A stretch of DNA of 48,508 nt from Flavobacteriales bacterium (GTDB taxonomy: Bacteria > Bacteroidota > Bacteroidia > NS11-12g > UBA955). Where the stretch lies: the NCBI GenBank assembly GCA_947457565.1, contig CANGWH010000008.1, positions 1 to 48,508 on the forward strand, read 5' to 3'. The notes below the pieces were generated by a model. The model ran no database searches and had not been told where the DNA came from. It was given only the letters and a program-made list of their open reading frames with translations. The translations under genes were made by a program, and so were the position numbers. Shown here in pieces: positions 38,859 to 48,508 of this stretch (within the stretch, counting starts at the first letter, position 1; each line of letters opens with the position of its first letter).

Positions 38859-39683
38859 CTAGTACCCCGAACCTCCTGTTCCCACGATCTCACGATGTGG
38901 AACCAATAACAGTGGGAAACCAGCGTTTTCGCAAATAGTCTGAAACGTAGATTTCTTTAAGCCCCCCTCAGAATTGCTTAGGATGGCCAACCATTTTCTG
39001 GGATACTTCATCGAAACATTAACGGCTTCTGATGCGATATCCTGAGCAATGTGAATATCCAAATCCTCAACGCGTATATTTCGATCCACCATGTAATTAT
39101 TGGCTTGCACTAAATATACACGCAAATGATGCGCATCCTCTTCCGATTGTTTTTTCATTACCCCAAAATAGGTAACCTGACTAAAACAATGGGTTGCAAT
39201 TCTTGCTACCACAGGGAGCTTCTGTCGGGTCTCCGAAGCAGAATCCAACGGCAATAAAATGCGATCGGGTGGCTGCCATGTGGCATCAGGATTAAAATAC
39301 AACACTGCGCAATTTTGCTTTGAAATCTTACCCCGCATTCCGGCATTCAACAAGCTTTCTTTCACAATTGCTGCTGAAATTACCAGTAAATAAGGTTCTT
39401 CGGATTTTGTTGCAGTTTGCATCGACTCCCAAATGGTGCTGTTTACTTCTTGAATGCTAAGGCTGGCCCCGTAGCGCATGCGAAAGTGCTGAATCGCATC
39501 GTCTACCCCCAAGTTTTCAAATTCACCGGTTTCGGCGCTACGAACCCACACCAATTCTTGGCGGGTACGCATCGCTAAATAGGTAACTGATTCAAGAACC
39601 ACAGAACTATTTGCGGATTTGTCGAAAGAAAAGAAAATTTTTGTAGGATTTCTATCCATAGGCAAATCATTAATGACTAACAA
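38859..39683 (-). CDS. Universal-stress-protein-like protein, probable tandem USP fold
   Basis: 274 aa with two USP-like beginnings: KIFFSFDKSANSSVVLESVTYLAMRTRQELVWV and RILLPLDSASETRQKLPVVARIATHCFSQVTYFGV. Confidence 0.6.
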   Translation of the reverse strand: MLVINDLPMDRNPTKIFFSFDKSANSSVVLESVTYLAMRTRQELVWVRSAETGEFENLGVDDAIQHFRMRYGASLSIQEVNSTIWESMQTATKSEEPYLLVISAAIVKESLLNAGMRGKISKQNCAVLYFNPDATWQPPDRILLPLDSASETRQKLPVVARIATHCFSQVTYFGVMKKQSEEDAHHLRVYLVQANNYMVDRNIRVEDLDIHIAQDIASEAVNVSMKYPRKWLAILSNSEGGLKKSTFQTICENAGFPLLLVPHREIVGTGGSGY

Positions 39684-39807
39684 ATGTGATAAATATACCT
39701 TAGAATATCAAGCAGTTGGGGATAATTTAACTAAAAGAAAACAATTCACTTTCCATTATTGACATGACAATGAATCATATGTTGTTGGTAAAGAGTATTT
39801 TCGAATT

Positions 39808-41448
39808 GTGCAACGCAATTTAGAAAAATGTCAAATTCACACTTATTGCCCAATAAATTACAATTCCGTGATCGTAAATTACTCTCTATCTCGAATACTT
39901 TCTGCCCTACTATTATTTATTATTTCTAGCACTTGTTCAAGCTCAAGTATTATTGCAAACCCGGTTCCCAAAAAACCAATTAGCTATAGAGGGATATCCT
40001 CCAACCAGGAGAGCCTATGGATAGCAGGCAGTTTAGGAACCGTCCTGAAACTCAACAATTCAAACATTACCAATATCCAAATTGATTCTACTATTACCAA
40101 TTGGTATGTTCCAACAAACAGAGAACACACCATTGTTGCTTATTCGCTTCCCTGGGATACAGTTTCGCCTCAAGGTTTTGAACGCTACGATTTTCGAGAT
40201 ATTGAAAGTTTGGATAATCAAACGGCTATAGTTATGAGCGTTGGAGATAGTGCCCGGATTTTAAAAACGACAGACGGGGGTAATAATTGGAAAATCGTTT
40301 ACCGAAATTTTAGTCCCAATGTTTTTTTGGACGCCATCGCCATTGATTGGAAATCAGGATTTGGATTTGCCATTGGCGACCCACAATTAGAGCACGAATT
40401 ATTGCTTGGTGATGCTACGTCCACTAACAATAGACCAGAGAAAAATACCCAAGGTCTGAATGTCCCTGGTTGGAAATTTCAAACCAATACACAAAAAAAA
40501 CACCCGGTTCAACGCAGTGAATTACACAACAACCATTCTAATGAACATCTTATCAAACAATCAAATTCTTTACAACTAAAAGATACTAGTAGCTATCAAA
40601 AGAAATATTTCCTGATGTTAATCACTGTAGATTCAGGCAATAGCTGGCATCGAATCCCTGCTTGCTCTGCCAATGTACCTCAAGATAGCATTGCGGCATT
40701 CTTCGCCGGCAGTGGATCTTCTTTGCATATCCTTAAATCTACCATTAAACGCAACAAATTGAATGCTATAACGCATTTAGACGTACTGGTAGGTATGGCT
40801 GGTGGAGGGCAAAACCCTAGCTTTAGGATACTTAAGATTAATCACCATTTTCAAAATAGTAAAGCCTTAATACTGGAGGTGAACCACCAAACATATCCCT
40901 TGGCCTTGGGAAATGGAGCAGGTTGGGGTGCCTATGGTGGATTGTATTCTGCGGGAAAATTATATTGGGTTGGTGGCAATTATTTATTCCCAAATCACGG
41001 TGATTCTACCGTAAATTTTATATCCAACACCCAAATTCAACCAGTATTAAAAGGCAAAAACCTACCCCATTCTCTCCCTTTTTCAGTGGCTAAATCATCG
41101 GGCTACAAAAGTGGAATATGCGAATGCGCTGTCAATAACAAATCCATACTTTTTGCTGCTGGAAGTAGTGGTCTTGACCTATCCTTCGATCATGGAAATC
41201 AATGGAAACCCTTGTATGCCCCCGCATATAGACCCCAAGTTGTACCTGTAAAACAGGATGCCATCTCGCCAAGCAATATCCCTTCTAATGCTCCAAACCC
41301 CGATCAGCGCAACAGTAATCCACTGGGTACAACACCCAAAATATCAGGTTCTCAAAAAATATCTGTGAACGCTGTAGGTTGTTTTAAAAACGGAATTCTT
41401 CTGATTGGAAATCGTGGGTTAGCAACCTATTTACCGCTGCACCCGTAA
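39808..41448 (+). CDS. Exported BNR/YCF48-like beta-propeller protein
   Basis: Asp-box-like motifs KTTDGGNNWKIVYRNF, TVDSGNSWHRIP, SFDHGNQWKPL; signal-like segment ILSALLLFIISSTCSSSSIIANP; true start may be downstream. Confidence 0.7.
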   Translation: MQRNLEKCQIHTYCPINYNSVIVNYSLSRILSALLLFIISSTCSSSSIIANPVPKKPISYRGISSNQESLWIAGSLGTVLKLNNSNITNIQIDSTITNWYVPTNREHTIVAYSLPWDTVSPQGFERYDFRDIESLDNQTAIVMSVGDSARILKTTDGGNNWKIVYRNFSPNVFLDAIAIDWKSGFGFAIGDPQLEHELLLGDATSTNNRPEKNTQGLNVPGWKFQTNTQKKHPVQRSELHNNHSNEHLIKQSNSLQLKDTSSYQKKYFLMLITVDSGNSWHRIPACSANVPQDSIAAFFAGSGSSLHILKSTIKRNKLNAITHLDVLVGMAGGGQNPSFRILKINHHFQNSKALILEVNHQTYPLALGNGAGWGAYGGLYSAGKLYWVGGNYLFPNHGDSTVNFISNTQIQPVLKGKNLPHSLPFSVAKSSGYKSGICECAVNNKSILFAAGSSGLDLSFDHGNQWKPLYAPAYRPQVVPVKQDAISPSNIPSNAPNPDQRNSNPLGTTPKISGSQKISVNAVGCFKNGILLIGNRGLATYLPLHP

Positions 41449-43077
41449 ATCGATGATTCGAAATTGTTGATTCTGAAATACAACGGGCATTTGTGCCAAT
41501 GCCATCAAATCCATGGATTTCGGTGCATCATCCATGGAAAAACTTACCGAGGCATCATTCAGCCGTACAGATTTCGGAATAATAAAATAATCAACGCCAG
41601 ATTCTCTTAAAACCTTCAGATTAACAGGCAAATGTAATTTGAGGGTTTCACTGGTATAATCAACAGTATTTTGCACACGAATTACCCGTTTACCCGTTAA
41701 ATATCGCAATAGTCGAGGTTTAAAAAATGAAAATACAGCATCTTTTTCTAACTTCTTTTCTACGCAATCAGACAGCTCTAACATGTTGGTTGAAAACGCG
41801 CGATTTGTATCTAATTTCTTATAATGCAACGCAGTAACGGTACCCTGAACAAATACAAAGACAACCAATACCAGGGACATCAACCTATTATCCATAAACC
41901 TATTCCTTGCAAACCATCGGGGTGTTTGTATGGTTCTGCCGATTAAAAAAACCAACAAAACCCAAAGAGGATAGAGCGGAAATAACATTCGAACGCCCTG
42001 TTGGCTAGGCCATACAGTTAGCAATATCAAATTGGCGAAAATAAATAAGGCTATGGTTAGTTTATCACCATTCCCCCCCCCTCGAAATAGGGCAATGCCC
42101 CAAAAAATTGTAACCAACGCGAAAGGAATCCAAACCCACAATTCGGGTAATCCCACTATGGAATTTACAAGTTTCAACCCGTTAACAAGATGCCAAACAG
42201 GAAGCGCCGATAACATTCCCCAATACTGTAAAAAGTTTGAAATCCAGCTGTGGGTAATTCCACCTTCCACTAACTCTTTCCAGTGGTTTGCGCCAGTTCC
42301 TCGTTCTAACCATAAAGCCAATAAACCAGCTGAAATTGTCAATCCTATACCCCACTTGGCCCAACCAACAGCGTAATTACCCGCTGCCTCTTTGTCTTGA
42401 AAAATACCGCGCAGCCAAGTGTATCGATATTTTAAATTGAGCCTGGATATCCCTCGTATACTTAGCAATAAACTCCATAATATTGGCACTAATAGCAGTA
42501 CACCATTGGTTTTGGTAAGGGTAGCCCAAAACACTAAGCCCCCCAACAATATCCATCGTATAAACGTGTTCCCGCCATCTTGCCACCAAACCCACCAAAA
42601 CAACATCACCAAGGCAGCAAAAAACAAGTCCGATTGCAGTCTATCGGCGGCCTCCCATATCTTTGGATTCCACACGATAACTATCCCCAAAAGCAATAAA
42701 GACAACGGTTTTATAGAAAATTTCTTCCCTATTCGATGTAAAAATAGACCCGAGGCGCTTAGAAAAAATAAAAAGTTAATCAACTTTATACTTTGCCAAC
42801 CGAAGTGTGCTTTTACCCCAATAAATATCGATAAGAAAAAAGGGAAACCTCTGGGATACAAGTACGGTCCAATTAACTGATCCGAATGATCCATACAAAA
42901 ACGGTTCTCCCTTTCAAGCCACTGATAGGCCGTTGGATCCCAAAATCGTTCCGCCTGATCTACATATAAAATAAAATCGTCCCCAAATTCATGCCCAGGA
43001 TCAATACAAATCCAAGCACCAACAATCGACACAAAATAAACTAGAAACCAAACGAAATATTTTCTTGTAGATTTCAT
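41431..43077 (-). CDS. Polytopic GT-C/GT39-like membrane glycosyltransferase
   Basis: 548 aa, many TM segments; acidic first loop (DPGHEFGDDFILYVDQAERFWDP); adjacent to a GT2 gene. Contains a G9 tract (42073-42081). Confidence 0.7.
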   Translation of the reverse strand: MKSTRKYFVWFLVYFVSIVGAWICIDPGHEFGDDFILYVDQAERFWDPTAYQWLERENRFCMDHSDQLIGPYLYPRGFPFFLSIFIGVKAHFGWQSIKLINFLFFLSASGLFLHRIGKKFSIKPLSLLLLGIVIVWNPKIWEAADRLQSDLFFAALVMLFWWVWWQDGGNTFIRWILLGGLVFWATLTKTNGVLLLVPILWSLLLSIRGISRLNLKYRYTWLRGIFQDKEAAGNYAVGWAKWGIGLTISAGLLALWLERGTGANHWKELVEGGITHSWISNFLQYWGMLSALPVWHLVNGLKLVNSIVGLPELWVWIPFALVTIFWGIALFRGGGNGDKLTIALFIFANLILLTVWPSQQGVRMLFPLYPLWVLLVFLIGRTIQTPRWFARNRFMDNRLMSLVLVVFVFVQGTVTALHYKKLDTNRAFSTNMLELSDCVEKKLEKDAVFSFFKPRLLRYLTGKRVIRVQNTVDYTSETLKLHLPVNLKVLRESGVDYFIIPKSVRLNDASVSFSMDDAPKSMDLMALAQMPVVFQNQQFRIIDLRVQR

Positions 43078-43100
43078 GCCGAATTTTCAATCGAAACGAA

Positions 43101-43922
43101 TTACCTAATGGACATCTTCCCTAAAGCAATCCCCAATCCCACGTACGCGAGCATTGTAGCAAAAACAATAAAAATCAAAACCATCCCATAATTGATAGCT
43201 TTGCGGAAATTGAATTTTAAAATACAATAAATAGCCCTAAACCCATCTTTCCAGCCAATTTTCTTGCCTTCCTCGTACGTTCTACCATAATAACTAATCC
43301 CCACCTCGTAAATTCTAATTTTTGGAATTTTTGCAATTTTTGCGGTTACTTCAGGTTCAAATCCAAAACGCTTTTCCTCTAATGACAATCCTTGAATTAT
43401 TTCGGTTCTAAACATCTTATAACATGTTTCCATGTCTGTAAGATTCAAATTGGTCATCATATTGCTTAAAAACGTCAAGAATTTATTTCCGATCGTGTGC
43501 CAGAAAAACAAAATTCGATGAGGTTTACCCCCCATAAAACGGGAACCGTAAACTATATCAGCAAATCCATCGGTTATGGGTTTAAGTAAAATATTAAACT
43601 CATTGGGATCATACTCTAAATCTGCATCTTGAATAATCAGCACTTCCCCTGATGCCTTGGAAATCCCAGTATGTAAGGCCGCTCCTTTCCCTTGATTCAC
43701 CTCGTGCGAATAGAATTGAATATTCAGTTCAGGATTGGATTTTCGATAATTTTCTACGGCTTCAACGGTAGAATCTTTAGAACAATCGTTAACAATAATA
43801 ATTTCTTTTTCGATGTTATTAATTAACGATACCGCCTTAACCTTATCCAAAATATAGTGTATCGTTTTACCCTCGTTGTATGCGGGAATAACAATACTCA
43901 ACTTTTTAATTTCTGTTGACAT
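43101..43922 (-). CDS. GT2 glycosyltransferase (polyprenyl-phosphate sugar synthase / DPM1-like)
   Basis: [76 protein letters not shown]. Confidence 0.94.
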   Translation of the reverse strand: MSTEIKKLSIVIPAYNEGKTIHYILDKVKAVSLINNIEKEIIIVNDCSKDSTVEAVENYRKSNPELNIQFYSHEVNQGKGAALHTGISKASGEVLIIQDADLEYDPNEFNILLKPITDGFADIVYGSRFMGGKPHRILFFWHTIGNKFLTFLSNMMTNLNLTDMETCYKMFRTEIIQGLSLEEKRFGFEPEVTAKIAKIPKIRIYEVGISYYGRTYEEGKKIGWKDGFRAIYCILKFNFRKAINYGMVLIFIVFATMLAYVGLGIALGKMSIR

Positions 43923-44032
43923 CTAACAACAAAAATAGGCAGTATTTGCAATTATATAATTGCTCATTGCAATATTCACAAAATACAATTAGTGCGTTAG
44001 TTATTTTATTTATCGAACAATTTATTCGCAAG

Positions 44033-45238
44033 ATGAATGAGTATTTTCTGCATACGGTTTGGAATCATCAATCCTTCCTGCCCTTTAAACTAAAAACACA
44101 AGACGGTAAATCCATCATTATTCACAACAAAGGCACCTACAACCATACCAATGGCCCCGATTTCAAATCGGCTGAAATTTCCATTGATCACGAACTGATG
44201 AAGGGAGATGTAGAAATTCATATTAAATCTTCGGATTGGGTAAATCACAAACATCATACAGATAAAGCCTATGACCAAGTGGTATTGCACGTTGTTTTTG
44301 ATGACGACAAACCCATTTTTAAATCGAACGGATCTACCGTCTATACCCTCGAATTAAAAAACAGACTCAACGCCTTATTAGCCCATACCGTTCAACAAAA
44401 AAAAGAACTACTGTGCAGCGATAATGTGATAAACAAAGATATATGGAATCACCAACTAAATTTGGGCCTACAGCAACGGTACCATAGGAAACAAAGAGAA
44501 ATTGAATCGGTACTGCGCGATGAGTTTCTTGGTGATTGGTGGTTAACTGCTGTATGGATTTTATTGAAATCTTTTCTGGGTAATCATAACGGTAGTATGG
44601 CTTTGGAACTTGTAAAAAACCTGAATAAAAGAATCCTATTAACCTGCAATACGAAACAAGAATTAAGCAGCTACATCTTAGGTATGGCCAACTTGTTACC
44701 CCGAACCTCGGAAAACTATAATCAATTATTCCTTCACCTCAAGTTTAGATATCAATTACGAAATTCTCCCACCTTCTCCTGGAAATACAAACAAGTTAGA
44801 CCAACCTCCTTTCCTGAAATTAGATTAATTCAATTTGCAGAATGGTTATTCAACAATAGAAATTCAATGGATCATTGGATTGCGATGAATTCCAGCATCG
44901 ATGAATTCCGTCAGTCGTTTCTTACGGAATCGCCATGCCCAACAAACTACCCCATGGGAGAGTCTAAAATCAATGCAATCATTCTCAACGGTTTTCTGTT
45001 GCTGCAATTTTGTAAAACCAATCCAACTAACGCCGTTTCTCAATTAATAGCAAACCTAAAACGGCTTCCATCCGAGAAAAATACCATTGCGAAGAAATTC
45101 AGCGGATTACTACCCCATGGGGAAACCGCCCTAGAAAGTCAACAAATACTATCACAATACCAAGAATTTTGTAGCGTTAAAAATTGCTTAAATTGTTTAG
45201 TGGGCTGTGAAATACTAGGTAGAACTTCAATGAAATAA
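44033..45238 (+). CDS. DUF2851-family protein of unknown function
   Basis: MNEYFLHTVWNHQSFLPFKLKTQDGKSIIIHNKGTYNHTNGPDFKSAEISIDHELMKGDVEIHIKSSDWVNHKHHTDKAYDQVVLHVVF; C-terminal FCSVKNCLNCLVGC. The ORF opens at 43916, but the ATG at 44033 is the likely start. Confidence 0.85.
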   Translation: MNEYFLHTVWNHQSFLPFKLKTQDGKSIIIHNKGTYNHTNGPDFKSAEISIDHELMKGDVEIHIKSSDWVNHKHHTDKAYDQVVLHVVFDDDKPIFKSNGSTVYTLELKNRLNALLAHTVQQKKELLCSDNVINKDIWNHQLNLGLQQRYHRKQREIESVLRDEFLGDWWLTAVWILLKSFLGNHNGSMALELVKNLNKRILLTCNTKQELSSYILGMANLLPRTSENYNQLFLHLKFRYQLRNSPTFSWKYKQVRPTSFPEIRLIQFAEWLFNNRNSMDHWIAMNSSIDEFRQSFLTESPCPTNYPMGESKINAIILNGFLLLQFCKTNPTNAVSQLIANLKRLPSEKNTIAKKFSGLLPHGETALESQQILSQYQEFCSVKNCLNCLVGCEILGRTSMK

Positions 45239-45266
45239 ATGCCTTTAAATGGGTATTTTTGCTCTC

Positions 45267-46475
45267 ATGAATTCGGATGTAGTAGTAATCGGAGGTGGGA
45301 TTGTGGGATTGTCAACCGCTTGGCAATTGCTCACTATCGACCCAAACATCACCGTAACCGTTTTAGAAAAAGAAAATTCTATCGCCAGTCATCAAACGGG
45401 CAATAACAGCGGGGTTATTCATTCCGGCATTTATTATAAACCGGGCAGTTTAAAGGCAGAAAACTGCATTCGTGGCTACCATATGTTATTGGAATTCTGC
45501 AAAGCAGAGGAAATCCCCTATGATTTATGCGGTAAGATCATTGTAGCCACATCCCCAGAAGAATTTGGCGCACTAGAGAATATTTATCAGCGTGGAATTC
45601 AAAACGGTCTATCGGGATTGCGGTATTTATCCAAAGAAGAAATTCTCGCTTACGAACCCCATTGTTCAGGACTAAAAGGAATATTTGTTCCTCAAACGGG
45701 AATTGTAAATTATAAATTGGTATCCGAACACATTGCCAAACGTATTATGGATTCGGGCAGAGGCCAAATTTTAACGGGGGAAAAAGTTGTATCCGTGACA
45801 AAAACTCCTGGAAGCATAATCCTTCATACCGCAAAAAACCGATACCAAAGTAAATTAGCCATCAATTGTGCTGGATTATACTGCGATAAAATTGCAAGCA
45901 TGGCGGGCGAGCAACTCCCCGTTAAAATAATTCCGTTCCGCGGCGAATACTATAGCATAAAACCCGAAAAAGCTTACTTAGTAAAAAACTTGATTTATCC
46001 CGTTCCTGACCCTAATTTCCCTTTCTTAGGAGTGCATTTTACACGCAGAATATCTGGAGAAATTGAAGCGGGTCCAAATGCTGTTTTTGCGTTTCGAAGA
46101 GAAGGTTATACCAAAACAAGCTTCAACTGGTCTGAATTTTGGGAAAGCATATCGTTTCGAGGATTTCAAAAAGTTGCAGCCAAATATTGGCAAACAGGAT
46201 TGGGTGAGTATAAGCGGTCGTTCTTTAAACCTGCCTTCGTAAAAGCCCTGCAAAAATTAGTACCGGCAATTAAAGAAGAAGATTTACAACCCGCCGGCGC
46301 AGGTGTTAGAGCCCAAGCTTGTGATGCGGAGGGTGGATTAATCGATGACTTTTATATCCACGAAACCGAAACCTTTATACATGTCCTAAATGCACCCAGT
46401 CCCGCGGCCACCAGTTCCCTATCCATTGGACTAACAATTGCAGAAAAAGCTCTGGCAAATGTAAATAACCGATAA
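45267..46475 (+). CDS. lhgO: L-2-hydroxyglutarate oxidase
   Basis: DVVVIGGGIVGLSTAWQLL (FAD), HQTGNNSGVIHSGIYYKPGSLKAENCIRG, PAGAGVRAQACDAEGGLIDDF, NAPSPAATSSLSIG. Confidence 0.95.
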   Translation: MNSDVVVIGGGIVGLSTAWQLLTIDPNITVTVLEKENSIASHQTGNNSGVIHSGIYYKPGSLKAENCIRGYHMLLEFCKAEEIPYDLCGKIIVATSPEEFGALENIYQRGIQNGLSGLRYLSKEEILAYEPHCSGLKGIFVPQTGIVNYKLVSEHIAKRIMDSGRGQILTGEKVVSVTKTPGSIILHTAKNRYQSKLAINCAGLYCDKIASMAGEQLPVKIIPFRGEYYSIKPEKAYLVKNLIYPVPDPNFPFLGVHFTRRISGEIEAGPNAVFAFRREGYTKTSFNWSEFWESISFRGFQKVAAKYWQTGLGEYKRSFFKPAFVKALQKLVPAIKEEDLQPAGAGVRAQACDAEGGLIDDFYIHETETFIHVLNAPSPAATSSLSIGLTIAEKALANVNNR

Positions 46476-46556
46476 AGTATCGTTTAATTGATTGATTAAT
46501 CGTTTCATAGATTGATAGTTAATCTGTTACCCGAATTTACAATTGGGCAATAAGCA

Positions 46557-47177
46557 GTGATGAATAGTCAGCAGTTGCAAGTAATATTGGCAAAATACCT
46601 CCCCAAGGGCAGCGAGGAATATGCGGCTGAATTAATGCTACAATACAAAATCCAACTAAAAATTAAAAAGCCGCGATTGTCTAAACTCGGCGACTATCGA
46701 CCCCCAAAACCGGGCGAAGCACATAGAATTTCGCTAAACAAGGATTTAAATCCCTATGCTTTTTTGGTGACTTTCCTGCATGAAGTAGCGCATTTAGTGA
46801 ATTTCGAAGAGTTCAAAGGAAGAGTTGCTCCACACGGTGCTGAATGGAAATCCCATTTCCAACAGGTAAGCGTCCCTATTTTCAATCAAGAAATACTGCC
46901 TACCGATATTTATTTAGCGCTGTTGAATTACTTGAAGAATCCAAAAGCAAGTAGTTGTACCGATGCAAATTTAGTAAGAACCTTACGTCGATACGATTTG
47001 GATAATCCTTGGATTTTGGTGGAGGAAATTGGTGTTGGACTGTTATTCGAGACGCAAGATGGTCGTCAATTTCGTAAATTAGAACGTATGCGCACTCGGT
47101 TTCGATGCAAAGAAGAAGCTACTGGAAGAATTTATCTTGTTCCAGGCTTGATGAATTGTAAACCGGTTGTGAATTAA
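46557..47177 (+). CDS. SprT-like zinc metalloprotease-domain protein
   Basis: FLVTFLHEVAHLVNFEEFKGRVAPHGAEWKSHF (HExxH...H); C-terminal RTRFRCKEEATGRIYLVPG. Confidence 0.88.
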   Translation: MMNSQQLQVILAKYLPKGSEEYAAELMLQYKIQLKIKKPRLSKLGDYRPPKPGEAHRISLNKDLNPYAFLVTFLHEVAHLVNFEEFKGRVAPHGAEWKSHFQQVSVPIFNQEILPTDIYLALLNYLKNPKASSCTDANLVRTLRRYDLDNPWILVEEIGVGLLFETQDGRQFRKLERMRTRFRCKEEATGRIYLVPGLMNCKPVVN

Positions 47178-47332
47178 TTGCCAATCAAAGCACACCTATT
47201 CTTGTAGCCAACGCTAAAAGTACGTTGAATCCAACGTTGTAAGGTAATTATTCGGAATGTAGAAGATGTTTCAACGGTGTATCCCTGTACGTTTCGATGG
47301 GATCCCAAAGGAAATTAACTATTTTTCTGTAC

Positions 47333-48508
47333 TTAGAATCCCAATACTGTTTCTTCAGGACGTTTGCCGTCAAATAGCATTTCTGGATTCTCTAATAACT
47401 GCTTTACGCGCACTAAGAAACTAACAGATTCTCTGCCGTCTATGATTCGGTGATCATAACTTAACGCTAGATACATCATCGGTCTGATTACAATCTGTCC
47501 ATTCTCTACCACTGGGCGTTCCACAATATTATGCATTCCTAATATACCGCTTTGGGGTGGATTGATAATGGGTGTGCTCATCATGGATCCAAACACTCCA
47601 CCATTGGTAATTGTAAATGTACCGCCCGTCATTTCCTCTAAACTCAACTTATTATCCCTTGCTTTACCCGCCAATCGTTTTACCTCTTTTTCAATTTCCG
47701 ACAAGCTCAAAGTTTCGGCACTTCGGATTACAGGAACAACCAACCCCTTGGGCGCGCTCACCGCAATTGAGATATCGCAATAATCGTGATAAATAATTTC
47801 TTCCCCCTCGATACTTGCATTAACTGCTGGCCAATCCTTCAAAGCAATACAAACAGCGCGCGTAAAGAAACTCATAAATCCAAGGCCTACACCGTGCGTT
47901 TCTTCAAATTTCTTTTTGTATTGACCCCTCAAATCCATTACTGGCTTCATGTTTACCTCATTAAAGGTAGTTAACATAGCCGTTTCATTCTTGGCAGCAA
48001 CCAATCGTCTACTTACGGTTTTACGTAAGTTCGACATTTTTTCGCGTTTAGGTTCACGATTTGAGGTGTGGTACTTAGAATTGGATGAATTAGCGTTTGT
48101 GCTGCCCCCGGTATTTAATCCTTTACCGTTGGTTACTATTGCTTCTAACACATCCACTTTTGTGATTTTACCATTAGCCCCAGTACCTTTGATTGCCTTG
48201 GGATCTAACTGATATTGCTGGATCAGTTGCAAAGCGATAGGCGATGCATTCAAATCTGCCGTATTAATAGAGGAATTAGTTGCAGTAGATGTGGCCGATG
48301 CCGCAGTAGATGCCGCAACAGCACTACCCGCTGTGGTGGATTCTTTGGTTTCTTTTTTAGTCGATTCAGCAGTATTGGTTTCAGTAGCGCTTGCAACTGC
48401 CGGATTGGCGGAACCTGCTGGCTTAGCCGCATCCGTATTTATCACAGCAATTACGGTGTTAATTGCAATCGTGTCCCCAATGTTTCCAATTAATTTCTCA
48501 ATGACTCC
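47333..48508 (-). CDS. odhB: Dihydrolipoyllysine succinyltransferase (2-oxoglutarate dehydrogenase E2), 5' end truncated by the right edge
   Basis: Catalytic [72 protein letters not shown]. The frame stays open to 48508 and encodes a lipoyl-domain end ([27 protein letters not shown]), so the track's GTG start at 48445 is artificial. Confidence 0.93.
   Translation of the reverse strand, partial: GVIEKLIGNIGDTIAINTVIAVINTDAAKPAGSANPAVASATETNTAESTKKETKESTTAGSAVAASTAASATSTATNSSINTADLNASPIALQLIQQYQLDPKAIKGTGANGKITKVDVLEAIVTNGKGLNTGGSTNANSSNSKYHTSNREPKREKMSNLRKTVSRRLVAAKNETAMLTTFNEVNMKPVMDLRGQYKKKFEETHGVGLGFMSFFTRAVCIALKDWPAVNASIEGEEIIYHDYCDISIAVSAPKGLVVPVIRSAETLSLSEIEKEVKRLAGKARDNKLSLEEMTGGTFTITNGGVFGSMMSTPIINPPQSGILGMHNIVERPVVENGQIVIRPMMYLALSYDHRIIDGRESVSFLVRVKQLLENPEMLFDGKRPEETVLGF

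Noticed and set aside
40491-40500. A8 tract in the propeller gene as a possible slippage site
   Set aside because: A8/T8 runs occur several times in this AT-rich window (e.g. near 366, 17968, 35568), so they are not distinctive as the G9 tract is.
47222-47237. ACGTTG-AATC-CAACGT hairpin between convergent SprT-like and odhB genes
   Set aside because: Short stem, no good T tract, and ~95 nt from the odhB stop; not enough for a terminator call.
48250-48445. Ala/Thr/Ser-rich segment at the right edge as a novel repeat protein
   Set aside because: It is the interdomain linker of the E2 protein, between the lipoyl domain and the PSBD.
1-48508. CRISPR arrays, tRNA/rRNA genes, insertion sequences, prophage or defence genes
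   Set aside because: No spaced direct repeats, tRNA-like cloverleafs, transposase or integrase motifs, or defence-gene motifs were seen on reading. A dedicated scan (tRNAscan-SE, ISfinder, DefenseFinder) would be needed to be certain.

Overview
This is a chromosomal window from a member of the Bacteroidota, inferred from TamL, a T9SS sorting domain, a dcw cluster ending in FtsZ ...LHDNVD, DUF2851, and a TTG-N19-TAnnTTTG promoter. The core is a complete division and cell-wall (dcw) cluster: mraZ-rsmH-ftsL-ftsI-murE-mraY-murD-ftsW-murG-murC-ftsQ-ftsA-ftsZ (about 19.0-34.8 kb). Around it are housekeeping and envelope genes: TrmH-type methyltransferase, TamL, M48 and NlpC peptidases, ClpC, DnaB, HtrA, a sigma factor with a putative membrane anti-sigma protein, DapF, a T9SS cargo protein, LipA, glycosyltransferases, MFS, a CCG-domain protein, a USP-like protein, DUF2851, LhgO, SprT-like and OdhB. 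Both edges cut through genes that the ORF track misses or shortens. I saw no rRNA, tRNA, CRISPR, transposon or phage signature, and no clear large undescribed system. The best leads are: (1) a G9 tract in a GT-C-like glycosyltransferase where either one-base slip gives an almost immediate stop; (2) a six-unit, ~10-bp-phased GG array upstream of mraZ; (3) DUF2851, whose GPDF...GDVEIHIK region plus C-terminal Cys cluster suggests a possible Fe-S nuclease; (4) a long bulged inverted repeat just upstream of the sigma factor gene, which is divergent from htrA.
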